DNA of 64,000 nucleotides from Aspergillus flavus (GCF_009017415.1 NC_092410.1:248001-312000); one strand, 5' to 3'; shown: positions 11,033 through 24,056, counted from the first letter of the stretch. The notes: generated by a model from the sequence alone, not told the origin. Numbers and translations: made by a program.

Positions 11033-12941
11033 TGCTTTCTCTTCCTACTGTACCAGTATCCTTGGATCACTTTATTTCCGCATCATCCTTTTCGAGAACA
11101 TGAGCGTTGAAAACTTTATGATATTTACGACTATGTGTATACTGCTTCTTTCAGGGCAATGGGCGTCAGGTGTAACTAGACGTATGCAACCAAGGAACAT
11201 CGTTAGTAAAATTACCGTGCTTGTTCAAATTATACAATAATCAAGGTTTCAAGTTTGCCTCTGTGTACGTAGTATTTGAGACATAGTCAATATTAACCCA
11301 TAGCGAAGACTTGAGAATCATGCACTACCACACTTGGGACGTCGAAGTGATCGGCCAGAAACATATCCTAATGACCTCACCGAGAACCAGTGGCAAAGGA
11401 TAGCATAGGTTCACTAGTAAGACAAGATTGGGTAGTAACAACAACGCCATATAATGCTCTAGTGCGTAAGACATGGTCGGCCAGAAGCCGAGTACACCTA
11501 CCGACATTCCTAAAGCCACGAGCGATCGGTTTCATACCCCCGCGGAGCCATTCGGCCCAATACTCGGGCTATTATGGGCACAATCGGCGACAAAAACCAA
11601 TAGGAAAGCCCTTCCTCATATGCTATCGCGGCCTTCAGGAAGTCCTTGCCTGTTTCATATTCGCTCGGCAGTCCGTCTGCGACGCGGAAGTTGTACTGGT
11701 CTAACGCCTAACTGGTCAGCAGATAGGGAAGTAGCATTGTCACTCTATTCTTGTGTTCACCCCTGAAGACACTTTATTAAGGATGTTAATTCCCGGGCGC
11801 CCCTGTACGTGATATGGCTGGGATGTCAGACTCTTAAACACACGGTGGTTTGTCCAATAACTGAGATTGTATGATAGACATCAAGTCAGGACTCGACAAC
11901 CATTCATATAGCAAATACAATAAAAGATCCAAGCTACAACGTATCCTAGTGAAAGCCTGTACTTACTGTCGCAACAGTCATGGAAGTGTTGTATGTGGGT
12001 GTGATCGAGTGAGGAACTCGATGTTACTCTCCTGCAAGTAAAAAATTCAGCAACAATGTGGCAGCAGAAAAATGCAGGAAATCCACTCACTCTCAGTAGC
12101 CCCGAAGCATCTTGACGCAGAAGGAGAATCCAAGTCCCTGAGTGACGTAAATTCGCATTATGGTGTCGACAGCCATTTTAGCACTTGTTTCTTGTGAAAA
12201 TATCCCATGCACATTTATATCAAACTACAGGTCAGCTTCCGAAATGTATTTACCTTTAGTAGACCCAAAACATAGGTAGCGTTCGGACCATTATCAAGAT
12301 ATTCCCCTTCACTTGGATTTATTGTGTGAGCGATCATTCGCAATGCGTCTGCAGTAACCGAGTTGTAATAACTGACTGCCAGGTAACTGACTGCCAGGTA
12401 TTCGAAGGGCAACCCGAACAAGAAAGCAGGAAGTCTACGCAATACTCGCTCTGACAAATTAATAATTATCAGGAAATGGATCTCAACATACTTCTTATAT
12501 AGCTCAATGTTTCGGCTCCGATAATATCCCCGAAGACTAAGCCTGTGTGGAGGGAATACGTCGACGTACGATGGCGATACCGCACTGCTATTTATTATAT
12601 TAAGTATAGATAAGTATATCCATCATAACCTTTCCATGTACCAAAGAGGAGGCAAGATAGTTATTCGGCTTTGAAATCTACTTCGTCGACAAGGGGCATA
12701 CGTCAAAGTGGTATTGATGATCACAGGGGTTTTATTGGCAAGAGTTATTAACTTGGATGTAATCAAAAGTAAGGTTTAACAAGATCCAGAAGTGTAAGAG
12801 TATTACAGTGAAATAAAAAAATGTAAAATGAAGCGCGGTACTCAGAGATACGGAAGATGCTTCAATGAGTGATCCCCTAACACTTCTTTCACATATTCCC
12901 GTCGCGTAGATGCTAGAGAATATATACTCCAACAGTGAAGC
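11033..12941. other. Intergenic, about 1.9 kb, possible gene relic
   Basis: On the minus strand, 11325-11710 holds two stop-interrupted frames. One contains GLSYWFLSPIVPIIARVLGR. The next, in another frame, contains hydrophobic stretches such as YMALLLLPNLVLLVNL. They could be remnants of a membrane-protein gene, but I cannot name a family. A 16-nt unit (taactgactgccaggt) is repeated twice in tandem near 12368-12399. Nothing else is supported. Confidence 0.35.
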
Positions 12942-15452
12942 CTAGTTCGTCTGATGGATTGAGAATGTCTCACCACCTTGCACGGTAAAGGAACCCTTCT
13001 CATTCGAAAGGAAGCCGGTGGCATTGTATTTATTCAGAGTCTTCCTCAGTGGGGTAGGGAGATAGACCGTGCCTTTCGTACCGTTAGGGGCAGTCACATT
13101 CATGTGTAGCAGATCACTGCTGTCAAACGACCAGTCCACGTAAATCCTACCACCCGGAACTGGGTAGGCTCCCTTAGCCCAGTTGAGGTCTAATGATTGG
13201 GGAACAATCTTCCACTCCTTGAAGCCCGGGGTCACAGGTTGGACGCCAAGGACATAGCGACTCAAATCAGCGGTAGGGCCTGAGCTCCAAACATGACACA
13301 AGGATGTACCAGAGCCAAGCCCAGGAGTACCATCGGCCGCGATCACTTCCCACATGCAGCCAGTATAGTTGGTATGTAATGGATCGCTCATAGGACCCCA
13401 TACACTATGAAGAAGATAGTTGGCATTGACACTGTCATTGGCATGGAAGGCCGCTTTCAAATGATATCCAGACGCATAAGGGCTTATTTTCTGTGCCCAT
13501 CCACTTGCAACACTCTTATTGGAGAAGGCAAGAGCACCCGATGGTACGTAAAGCTCGCGGGACAGGGTTGAAAGAACTGTTGCAGAGGTTCGATTTCCAT
13601 AAGTGGCTGTGTCAGCGAGCACGGCAAGGGCGTTTGCTTCCTGGGATAGAAAGTCTTTGTGAGAATCGGATACGTAGTACGCCTGCAGTGTATGGCTCCA
13701 AAGATGCGTGTTGATGGCATTTTGTAGGTTGTCAAGACGTTCTGCATACAGAGTAGTATTTAAACCTGCATTATCCATAAATGGAAGCCACTGTTTGAGG
13801 GCATAAGCGTAAATCAGGTTAAACTTGCTGACCACTCCGTCTAACGCAGGATCATAGTGGTTCCAATCACCACCAAGAGCTGGATTAGATATATTAAACA
13901 GACCGTTGGGGAGTGTCTGGGAATGAGCCCAATCAAGCATGCGAGCTGTTTTAGGTGCCCAATGACTCAGGAAATCGGTATCACCGGTCTGTTCATAGAA
14001 GCGTGCCATGGCGCTGACAATACTGAACGAATATCCAATCAAACCAGTGATATTAGCGTTAATCTCAGTCGCGCGAGGAGCTTGTTGGACCTTAGCCGTT
14101 GGGACAAAAAAGCCGGGCGGCATCTGGAACGAGCCCAGCAGCTCTATAGTACCGTTGATGTATTCACGGCCGTATGTACTAGCGAAGGATGTGGCAGTAG
14201 CTATATCCAAGTCCCCCATATAGGCAATACGATCACGCCGAGAGCCGTCAACGCTTACAGGCAAGGGATTTGTGCCGAGGAGAAAGTCCTGCAACACAGA
14301 TGAATCATTCAAGGGCGAATTGTACATCTTTTTTCCAGAAACACCTAAAGAAACATTGGTGAAAAGGGCTGAATGACCTAGGGATGCGCCCAACCCAAAG
14401 GATCCGTAAAATGCGGCGGATTGGGAAAAGCTGAAGACAGGCACACCATCGATACGAACTGAGATATCAGCCATTTTCACTGTGCTATGGACTGTGTGCC
14501 ATTGATTTAGAGTGATATTTGATGTCAATTTGGCAGACGCAATAGGCTTTGAACGCTCAGTCGATCCAGCGTATGCAGAGATTGAAGAATTGGCAGCGTT
14601 AACAAAGATATAAACCCCGCTAGCAATGGTGTCGCTTAAGACAGTGAAACCAAACCCATTCATTATAGGCCTGACAGAAAATTCCAGATCGTAGGCAGTC
14701 ATGCTCGTGGCAAAGTCGGCGTTTAATGGCTGGGGTGCCAAGCTCTCGATAAAGGCTCCCTCATCAGTAATAACCCAGAAGTCAGGCAGGCTATTGGCAG
14801 GGATTTCTGTCAGTTGCGTTGTGCGTGCACCGACCTGCCAGATACGGTTCAAAACAGGGTCAGAACAGCTGAAAGAGCCCGGGAGAGCAGCGATAGGTGT
14901 GCTAGAAACAGTAGGTTTAAAACCGATACCGGACAGCTCGACTTCGCCTGCACTAGACAGATTCAGCTTCTGGTATCGCAAACCCCCTTGGATCAGGCGG
15001 TTGGTATAGGTCTTGTGTTCGGTAATGTTGTATCGGTTGATTCGATAGGTATCCATGGCAGCAGCGAACGGAATCGGACCGTCCCCCTAGTTAGGATCAG
15101 TATTTGTTCCCATCGAATCAGTAGATCAGAGAGTACTCACCATGTCAGAATCCAGAAGAGCACGAGTCTCGCTGTACGTCATTTCGAAGGCAGAAGTGTC
15201 ACCAGACCTTTTAGAGACATGGAAGGTAGCATATCCTTCGACATTGCGTCCATAATCAAGGATAACAACCGAGGGAGTGGTACCATTGCAGGATAACTTG
15301 ATAAGAGTACCTTCGTCGAAAATCATAGGTGTTCCCTCGGAACTAGTGTATGTCTTAGCTGTGTAGGCTAGGGCTGGTGCTGGGGAGCCATATACAGCTC
15401 CCCCTGTTGCATGTAACAGACCCAAAAGGGCCACATGGCGATTGAGTCTCAT
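12942..15452 (-). CDS. Secreted alpha-L-rhamnosidase-like glycoside hydrolase (GH78-type, six-hairpin fold)
   Basis: Two exons, 15452..15141 and 15086..12942, are joined over a 54-nt intron (GTGAGT...CTAACTAG). They give 818 residues, the join reading DSDM|GDGPIPFAAAM. The N-terminus is a signal peptide (HVALLGLLHATGGAVYG), so the enzyme is probably extracellular, and many NxS/T sites are present. A beta-sandwich-rich N-terminal half includes a LamG-like stretch (LNQWHTVHSTVKMADISVRI, about residues 292-312). It is followed by the alpha/alpha six-hairpin catalytic region (GDWNHYDPALDGVVSKF and CHVWSSGPTADLSRYVLGV) and a C-terminal beta domain. Characterised relatives release terminal L-rhamnose from pectin side chains or flavonoid glycosides. 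The exact substrate is not determined by sequence. A TATATATA element lies about 90 nt upstream of the ATG. Confidence 0.88.
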
Positions 15453-16094
15453 CTGGACCCCGGATCCTGACCAAAGGAAAAGTATATGTTGGTTAAAACT
15501 TTACTCTGAACAGTGTTGCAAATTACTCGAACGTCAATGCAAGTATATATATTGGCTTAGGTTCATGACGTAATCTAAAGAGCGACTCTTTTACTATATT
15601 TGGATTGTTTCGATTTTACTAAACGTCTCTCTTTACTCCCTGGGAACGAGAACGAGAAGAGATCTGTTCCAAAGCGTTTCTGTGGTAAGGGCTTTAAAAA
15701 GCGGGTCCTGTTAGAGGTAGTGCCGAGCGGGCCGATGGAATTACGAGAATACGAGGGGGCAAAAAACGTTCATTCGGCCCATCGTTATTTGACTCGTACT
15801 CCACTTCACTTATACCCGGCACTTAAGGTCCTGAATATCGTTGGTGGGTCCTAAATGTTTCTCTGGCAATAGTGACACCTTTATGGGTTAAAATCCACGT
15901 TCGTTGGAAGGTTGTTACCAGGCTACTTTCCTGGCAACTATTAGGGCTTTCAGCTCGAGGTTATCCTCTTATAGTTGTGTAGTCTGTCTTCTAGGTTGAC
16001 CCTAGGATGTGATTGAATGATGTATATACCACTTTCATGCCGCATGGTCTATATAGCTCTATCAAATCTTAAACATAATCGCAGAGGAACAATG
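15453..16094. other. Intergenic, about 640 nt
   Basis: It contains the rhamnosidase promoter (TATA-like run near 15543-15550 for the minus strand) and the 3' flank of the DUF2985 gene. No gene is supported. Confidence 0.5.
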
Positions 16095-17029
16095 TCAAAC
16101 TACCTCTCTCAGCATTCTAGTCCTTCGGCCTTCGGCATATGATACCCAACCCCCCAAGCCGGCAATGCCACAAGCCAAGGCCACAAATAAGCCTGTTGTC
16201 CAACTGGGACGGTTGAATCGGTCCATCCCCCACATACATCCTGCCAGGCATGCCTGAAACATCGTATTCGAACCGTTGCACCATATCACCAGATCCAGTT
16301 TCCACGGTGGGCTCATTGTAACACATAAAGTCGTAGTAGATACCTGTTCCACATCAATACCTTTCGGTCTACGGTAGAACCATGAGCGATGGATGTCGCA
16401 CAACCGTGCGAGAGCAATCTGTTCTCCGGCTAATCTCCATTTGACCCAGAAATAGAGATCGCGGATACGCCATGGCGCCAAGCCAAAACCAGGGACGCAG
16501 AAAAGGGCATTGAGGATTTGTGAATCTATTTCGATCCACTTCTTGCGAGCAGAATGGATGTCATCACAGGTCGGGCGACACATAGCAGGCGCAGCGTTAC
16601 AGATGAGGAGGAAAAGCATGCCACCCCAAGCAATCACGTTGAGTCCATATATTGTGGTCAACATTCCCAGAGGTGTCTTGAGCCAGTTCCAGAAGCATTT
16701 CAATCCCGTTCTGACTGTGCTGGGAGATGCCCCATCTGTGGGAGAATTAAACTGTGTCATATGAGTGGTCTAAATCAACAACAGCACTACTGATGGACGA
16801 TAACTGGGGCTGGGAAGAAGGGAACAGCACTTACGAGGTTTTCTGAGTTCAGGGAAGTGACACTAGAAGTGTTTGCAATTTCACTCATATTACCCATTTC
16901 GTCACTCGAGTTGTTACTAGCAACATGACCTAAGGAAAATAATGGGGGACCACTTTGGCTGTTCTCTTTATTCAATTTCGCGGAGCCGTCGATGGACAGC
17001 AGCTCGAGGCACTGACTCTCGATTGGCAT
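16095..17029 (-). CDS. DUF2985 family membrane protein
   Basis: Two exons, 17029..16835 and 16769..16095, give 289 residues. The intron is 65 nt (GTAAGT...GATTTAG) and the join reads SENL|TTHMTQF. The first about 80 residues are polar and serine/asparagine-rich. The DUF2985 region follows: LGMLTTIYGLNVIAWGG forms the first membrane segment, then a conserved CRPTCDDIHSARKKWIEID stretch, ILNALFCVPGFGLAPWRIRD, and near the C-terminus a second hydrophobic segment (TTGLFVALACGIAGLGG) ending in a basic tail. DUF2985 proteins are fungal integral membrane proteins of unknown function, so no role is proposed. The family call is from motif recognition. Confidence 0.85.
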
Positions 17030-18242
17030 ATTGCAGAATAAGGCAACAAAAATGAAAGCTTAAGAGAGGATTTGGAACAGAAATGGGCACACTGAAAAGG
17101 GGCTGGCTTCATAGAGACCTAATATAGAGTCTCCGGCTCTAGGTGGGCGAAGGCAATTGTTTCTCAGGCCATTCCTTACCAGATGGTTAACAATAGCGGA
17201 TAGATTATACACAAAATCGAGATTTACCCAGGCATGATTTACTGTAGTGAAGATCCATACACAGTACAGGCGTTCGATAGGCACAACCACCGGTTCACAT
17301 AGAGCCCCACTCAGTCTCTTGTTCCATCTTGACTTTGGTGCCGCAGTCGGTTTCCATGCTCAATGTGTACGAAAACGGAAGACGTTAGTTGAAATTAACA
17401 ATTCGCATAATACGAAGATACAAGATGGTCAAAATGCCCAATACGGCATTGAATCATTAGTTTGAAAAATGGGAACTTAAGAAATGGTTCGTGAATGGCT
17501 TCGGATGTACAGTGGTGGTTAAACTATAGGGCAGTTTACCCTTTTCCATATTCAAGGATAATTCCACTAAGGTTCTGTCTAACTATGCGACTATACGAGT
17601 GTACGAGTGTACGATTATACGAATAGGTTGGGAATCCTGTCCTCACCGCTTGAAGTGGGTCCGCATTCTCTTGCTGTCTCTCTTTCTAGTCTTCAGTAAT
17701 CATGGTTTTACTTCTCAACATTCTCCATCACAATGCTTTCGGCTTCAATGGACTGGGCTTTTAATATGATGATACTCCTGGCAAGGCATGGCATGGCGAT
17801 CAGACTTGAGAGTCGAGGAACAAGAAAGAAAAAAAAAAAAAAAAAAAAACCACAGGAAAAGGAAAACATAATAAATAGTGGAGCAGTCTTGGTAGTATAA
17901 TTGTGGACGATGCCCGGCTACAACGTCCATTGGCCACCTCCTTATAAGAGCTAAAGATTCACAATAATTCCAAAGAATTCATGAAAAATATCCTGCCAGC
18001 TTGTATAATGTCTGTCTTCTTTCCTCGTATGCTCGTATGCTCGTATTCACCGGCACGAAGGGTCCACCCATGTTTTAAGTTCAGCGGACCTTGGACCGTA
18101 TGTACTCCGGTATTTTAAGTTTTCCATAGGGCTGCCGATCACCTTGTAGCCAAGAACCTATGCTTCTACTTCTCTGATAGGAGAAGGAAGGCAACACCCA
18201 TCCTATTGAACCAAGATCTCTACAGCTGACAATATATCAATC
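17030..18242. other. Intergenic, about 1.2 kb, simple-sequence tracts
   Basis: It contains a run of 21 A at 17829-17849, a short imperfect repeat of TACGAGTG/TACGATTA words near 17588-17622, and GCTCGTAT repeats near 18030-18048. No coding frame is supported. Confidence 0.5.
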
Positions 18243-21202
18243 ATGGACTCACATCTCTATGATGAACCACCTCCCTCGTATGATGTCGCAGTGTCTGGTG
18301 ACTGCATGGATGCTTCGACGTTGGTCCGCAGTCAGTATTTTACCGTGGTCTGATGAGTCTAACGAATGATATCTGAGTACATTGCAGATGACGGTCGTGT
18401 CGATGTAACTGTTGTGGCCAAGCAGGCAGGCCTAAACGATTTTCTGCCTTCGAATCTACCCACAGAAACGCGCCCGCTACCTGATGTACCGCTGAGCGCA
18501 ATAACACCGTTGAATATTGTCATTCAAATAGTGGGAAGCAGAGGTTGGTAACCGCCACACTGTGGACGTGTGTGTCATAGTTAGTTGTCTTCTTTTTCTA
18601 ATCGTATCATATATACCACGCACAGGGGATGTCCAGCCCTTCATTGCTCTTGGCACCCGTCTACAAAAGAATGGACACCGAGTTCGTCTTGCGACCCACG
18701 GGAACTTCAGGGACTTTGTTCACAAGGCAGGGATAGAGTTCTACCCTATTGGGGGTAACCCTGAGGAGCTGATGTCGGTGAGTATTTTCTTGACCCTAGA
18801 TCGCGATAAAGTACTAGGTCTGATGTCATCTACATAGTTTATGGTGAAAAACCCAGGAATCATACCGAAAATGTCAACCATTGCCGGCGGCGAGATTGGT
18901 CGGAAACGCCAAATGATTGCCGAAATGCTGGATGGATGCTGGCGGTCTTGTGTCGAACCTGACCCGGAGACGAAGATACCTTTTGTTGCAGATGCTATTA
19001 TCGCAAATCCACCAAGTTTCGCTCACATACATTGCGCCCAGGCTCTGGGTGTGCCCCTCCATATGATGTTCACAATGCCCTGGAGTCCTACCAAGGAATT
19101 TCCACATCCGTTGGCAAACGTGAAAGGTTCCGGCACGGATGCTTCTCTCCGTAACTATATGTCTTACAGCATGGTGGAGCTGCTGACATGGAGTGGGTAA
19201 GACTTCTAGCGCCAGGTCCCTAACACGGCATTTTGTTTCATGCAGTACTAACGGTGAGTGTCAGACTGGCCGACATCATCAATCGGTGGCGTGTGAAAGC
19301 TCTAAACCTGGAGGAACTGTCGCCGAGGACCGCTGCCGGATTGATGGAAGCCATGCAAATACCCCACACCTATTGCTGGTCTCCCGCCCTGATCCCAAAG
19401 CCTTTAGATTGGCCATCATATATTGGTTCATAATCCTTCTCCCTCTTGCTATGCTCTGACTGACCTGTGCCCTTCCATAGATGTTTGTGGATTCTTCTTT
19501 CGAGATGAGCCTTTGTACACTTCCCCGGAGATACAAGAATTCATAAATCGCGGATCTATGCCGGTATATATTGGATTTGGCAGCATAGTGATGGATGATT
19601 CAGCGGCTATGACTGCGATGATTCAAGGAGCCTGTCAAGAATTGGGCATCCGCGCGATCGTCTCCAAAGGATGGAGTAAATTAGGTCAAGGATGCAACGA
19701 TCCTAATATTCTATTCATCGACGATTGTCCCCACGGTTCGATGCGCCTTTCGATCGTATGTGAACAACAGTTTGCTAATCGATATATGTGACAGAGTGGT
19801 TGTTCAAGCATGTAGCAGCGGTGGTTCACCACGGTGGTGCAGGAACTACTGCATGTGGGTTACTCAACGGCTGTCCAACTGCCATTGTACCGTTCTTTGG
19901 AGAGTATGTCCCTCTCTAATCCTGGTTTTATATGGTCCTCCTAGCCAACAAAAAGCTGACGATGACTAGTCAGCCTTTCTGGGGTAAAATGGTTGCAGCT
20001 GCCGGCGCTGGACCGTCACCCATTGACCACAAAGTGCTTACGGTAAAACTGCTTTCAGAAGCCGTTGCATTCTGCTTGACTAGAAACGCACAGCAAGCGG
20101 CTGCGTCCATTGCTGCTAGGATGAAGTCTGAAGATGGAGTATCAAATGCAGCTGCGAGCTTCCACCGACACATACCTTGGAAGGATGTGAGATGTGACCT
20201 TCTACCCTCGGAAGCCGCAGCCTGGCTCGTTGATAAAAAGCGTGGACTGAAGCTCTCCCACAAGGCCATGGTGATCCTCTCCCAGCATAAGCAGATCGAC
20301 ATGCAGCATCTAAAACCGTACGTGTTTTGGTCAGCTGAGGCTATATGAAACTGATGACTAATTCCACAATGCACCAGGTATCGAGCCAAGGAAATGAGAA
20401 TTGAAAAGATATATACCGACCCCTTCAGTTCAACATCGGCCGCTGTTCTCAATACCATGACAGACTTCACAGTAGGGCTAGGCAAGTTGAGCACCAGCCC
20501 AACCAAAAGCATGACCCAAATGCCATCCAGCTTGGTCAAGGGGACTTTGGTGGACGCTCCGACTGCTTTGGCCGAAGGCTTGCGCAATGTTCCCAGGTTG
20601 TATGGGGAGAGGCCAGAAAGGCCAGTGCCTATAGAAGGCTGGAAAAGTGGCATGACGCATGCGGGAAAGGTAAGCCGTGAACCATGAATATCAAACTTGA
20701 TGTAACTTTCCCTGCGGTCGCTCTTTGTTTGGACGCCAGTCTATGACAGCAGCCTCACAACAAGGGAGGCATCATGAGCAGATTGTAGTCGGATGCTAAT
20801 CTTATGATCTGCCTTGTACAGAGCTTATATACCGGTTTCGCTGATGGACTGACCGGCTTTGTTACGAAGCCGTATCGGGAGGCAAAGACTGATGGTGCTG
20901 CAGGATTTGCAAAGGGCTTTGCCAAGGGCAGTGTCGAACTCTTCTCAAAGCCTGGTGCAGGTAAGCAGTTCAAATTTATGGGTTTGTTATTCTCATACTA
21001 ATATTTCCCTATAGCGATGTTCGGCCTCATGGCGTACCCAGCTATGGGTATTTATAAAAGTATCAAGAAAGGGAACCTCAATCCTACCGAAAGGAAGATT
21101 GTGGAGGCGCAGATTGAACTTGGTGATTATATGCTACAAAGCTTCCCTGCTTCGCCTGCAGAGATCGAGATGGTTCTGTCCAGATTCAATACTCTCAGTT
21201 GA
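18243..21202 (+). CDS. Sterol 3-beta-glucosyltransferase-like UDP-glycosyltransferase (GT28/UGT51 type)
   Basis: Eleven exons fit: 18243..18330, 18388..18543, 18626..18777, 18838..19196, 19265..19425, 19481..19735, 19795..19903, 19970..20317, 20378..20669, 20822..20960, 21015..21202, giving 748 residues. The N-terminal glycosyltransferase fold starts at [16 protein letters not shown]. The donor-binding C-terminal half carries [17 protein letters not shown] and [13 protein letters not shown], hallmarks of sterol and macrolide glucosyltransferases. An additional C-terminal region follows ([17 protein letters not shown]) and resembles that of other fungal paralogues. Unlike Ugt51/Atg26 it has no room for PH and GRAM domains before the catalytic part, only about 80 residues with a DEPPPSYD motif. 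It probably transfers glucose from UDP-glucose to a sterol or other lipid. The exon 1 donor (GTCAGT) and the long 152-nt ninth intron are the least certain joins. Confidence 0.88.
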
Positions 21203-22531
21203 AATATTGAGTGCTAATCTTGAGGCTTTGGTTGATGTATCTCCAGAGAATCTGTATTAAACATATTGTTTTACGTGCCTTTTTGTTCTTATTTTCGCGT
21301 CACCTGTAGCACAATCAAGTCTTTGGATATCACACATATTCCTACACTATCGTACACTTTTTCTGTGGAACCCTTTGCGGCTTCCTTTTCCAGGATAGGA
21401 CTAGAGGAGGGCCGGCTTTTGCTCAGTAAGGCTACAGCAGTGAATAAATATTGGCTGCTTCTTCGGGAAGTGACCAGAGGTACATAGGGCCTAAGGCGAA
21501 GGCCTAGTCATGCCTAGTATATGACGCCCAACAGATACGGGGTACCAAGCGGGGTACCGAGGAGGGCACAGCCCAAACACCATAAGGTTCGGGTGAGGAA
21601 AATAACCAGAATGAACAACTATCTTGAGCTCAAAGCCTGTTCCTGGTGGCATCAAGGTGAACCAAACATATCATCTGTCCCTCTCCGTCAAGTCTGCCAG
21701 CCTTTTTGCCACCGTGACCAGAGGTGGAGGGGCGAAGACGAACTTGCCAGTCACTGAGAATGTTTTGGAACGGGGTCTGGCGGGATTGTTTGGCAGCTAC
21801 GGCAGTGGTGGTTTCAGCAATGTTCAAATTCAGAGTCAAGCTTGAACTATGAAGTGTTCATGGCTACCCTGAATGCATTCCATGGAAATATTACCTTGCA
21901 CTCATCACCTTTCTACGTTCGTTTTGTTCCTCGACCGCGCCTTCTATGACGCTGGCTTTTATTCATTCATCTAACCTTAATGAACATTTCTATCATTATC
22001 AAATTCACCTCTGATTCCGCGGATCTTCGTATGCCATAAACTATCACAATTTTGCACTTTAAGTTTTAGATATTAGGCTTTTTCTTCGTGCATGGGAGTA
22101 TTAAAGACTTATTATTATCATTAGATAATACTTCGTCTGAAGGACTAGTACGCTGTTTATGACGCCTCAAATGGAGGCAGCAGCCTATCCCTATGAATCA
22201 ACCTTCCTTCACGGAATGCAGCATAGCTGACAGCGGGAGGTGCATCGGTTGAAGAGCAATAATGCTTTTGTAGCTATAGCCTTCTTGTTATTTCTCAAAC
22301 ACTCCTATGGAGCTTTAACCATTCACTCAGAGAGACTGAGCCTACTAACCGAAACCAAGCCATTGGCTCATGAAATAGGTCTTCTGACGCCAAAGCGTGC
22401 CCATAGTTTCTGTTAGCTTGTGTTGTTTTTGCCTTACTTGAATGAACCAGTATCGCTTATCATGTTACATATTGAGGATTATAGGGTGAAGAGTGATTAA
22501 TTTTAAATGCCAAAGGGTAAGAGTATATGTC
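21203..22531. other. Intergenic, about 1.3 kb, with an orphan coding fragment
   Basis: Apart from the 21615-21845 fragment (separate entry) no coding frame is supported. The part after 21900 is AT-rich with no recognisable repeat. Confidence 0.5.
21615..21845 (+). pseudogene. Orphan beta-sandwich C-terminal fragment
   Basis: After an in-frame TGA, a frame of 76 residues reads like the end of a secreted glycosidase or lectin-like beta-sandwich. It has alternating polar and hydrophobic strands (NQTYHLSLSVKSASLFATV) and a closing GLAGLFGSYGSGGFSNVQI, then a stop. There is no plausible start or upstream exon. The strand pattern recalls C-terminal or LamG-like sandwich domains of glycoside hydrolases, such as the one in the rhamnosidase 6 kb away. 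It is probably what remains of a lost gene, or a last exon whose upstream exons I could not find. Confidence 0.35.
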
Positions 22532-24056
22532 CTAATGGGCGGCCTCTTTGGGGATCTGGCCCTCACACTGCACTCTGGCTGACGTATAAAGAGTATCATC
22601 GGTCAACATATTCCAGCCCAGAAGGGCCAGACCCTTCCCAGTCAATACGGCTGCGTCGTGTGCTTCATCAGTCCCAGCACAAGCGGTGAAGTCCGGGTGG
22701 TGTGGAAAGCTCCCATTAGATGTTGAGATTGCGAACATAGCTTGAAGTGTTGGAACTACGTAGCTCACATTGCCTTGAAGGATATTAGTGACACGGTTCA
22801 AAAGAATTGAAATAGTAGCCTTACAAAACCCACCAACATCAGAGGAACCGGTTAGCACCTGGTCGAGCTTCTGAACGAATTTCTTCCCGTAAGCTGCCAT
22901 GGGCCTTGTGAACCGTTCACACAAAGTTTCGTTCAATATGATATCGGCATATAGGCCGTCCCTAGAGAATGTGGCTCCATTATTACCAGCAGCTCATAGG
23001 GAAGATGCTTTGCTTGGTAACTCACTCATCGATTTTGGCTGTACAGCCAGTGACAACAGCCGCCCCCTCGATACATTGCCTGACTTGCGCAATGAGTTTA
23101 TTGAGTCCCTGTAATGTGGGGCTCCGGACCTGCCAGTAAGAGTTGGTGTAAGCCGGGATCACATTTGCAACCTTTGGGACATCGAGGAAGGCGCCATGGA
23201 TTCGCTCCTCCGGCAAGATTTGCTTTCTCAAAGTCGATATCCCATTGTATGCTTGAACCAGGGCATCCAGTGCATTCACACCGTCCCATGGATTGCCTCC
23301 GGCGTGAGCGTTCTTGCCGAAATACTCCACATGCAGCTCTTTCCGAGCGTTCATCAAGACCCCAGCAACTCCATCGCCAGTGGGGCCACCTAAATTCTCT
23401 GGTCCACGGTGACTTTGAGAGAGGAATGTTAGAACATCAACCCATTCTTGAAGCCACAACACAGCAGCCAGGATCTGGTACTCACGCCATCAGAGAGATA
23501 TCCACCCCCTGAAAAGCACCGGCGTCAATCAGTTTCGCCTTGCCTCCACCATTTTCCTCCGCTGGGGTACCGAGAAGTTGGATTCTGCCTTTGATCCCGG
23601 ATTTCTTTTGAAGCTGGCTTAACGCCAAGAAGGCTGCAATGCTACTGGTGGCGATAAGGTTATGGCCACAAGCATGACCGATATCAGGCAACGCATCGTA
23701 CTCCGCGTTTAGGTTGATAAGTCGTCCTTCAGTACCGCTGATGCAATCGAAGGACGTATCGACTCCATAGGCGTGTCGGGTGACTGTGAATCCCTGGCCT
23801 TCAAGGAAGTCACAGATCGCATCATGTGCCTTGTGCTCTTCATAAGCCAGTTCTGGATTTGACCATGTCTATGGGAATGTACAATGTTAGCCAGATGAAC
23901 TTCTTACAGTTTGCTACTTTGGCATGAAACGGGGAATGTTTATACGTAGTGGTTTAGCTCATGGAGTTGCTTTGAGACGTCCTCAAGGACGCTGTCGATA
24001 ACAGACCGGACCTCTTTGCTCGAGAATGTGGTTGCAGGAATGATAGTCGTTTTCTT
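22532..24056 (-). CDS. M20-family amidohydrolase/peptidase, 5' exon unresolved
   Basis: Four exons are clear: about 24056..23946, 23868..23486, 23412..23026, 22961..22532. They give about 437 residues with consistent phases. The first visible exon begins right after an AG (ATCTCAG|AAG) with an in-frame TGA just upstream, so a short initiating exon must lie further 5'. Metal-site motifs of the M20 aminoacylase/PM20D2 group are present: DIGHACGHN, the GTPAEENGGGK loop with its paired glutamates, the dimerisation-domain segment KNAHAGGNPWDGVNALDA, and PDFTACAGTDEAH near the end. Family members hydrolyse N-acyl amino acids or dipeptides with one or two zinc ions in the cytosol. Introns are 77, 73 and 64 nt. 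The substrate is unknown. The next gene is a permease of the allantoate family, which would suit a nitrogen-scavenging role (inference). Confidence 0.85.

Noticed and set aside
10797..11240. A 147-codon frame at the end of the amino-acid permease
   Set aside because: It reads through the last intron. Splicing gives the conserved CGLGLYSSGKAI end in another frame.
13857..14303. Plus-strand frames across 13.5-15.3 kb
   Set aside because: They are antisense shadows of the GH78-type gene.
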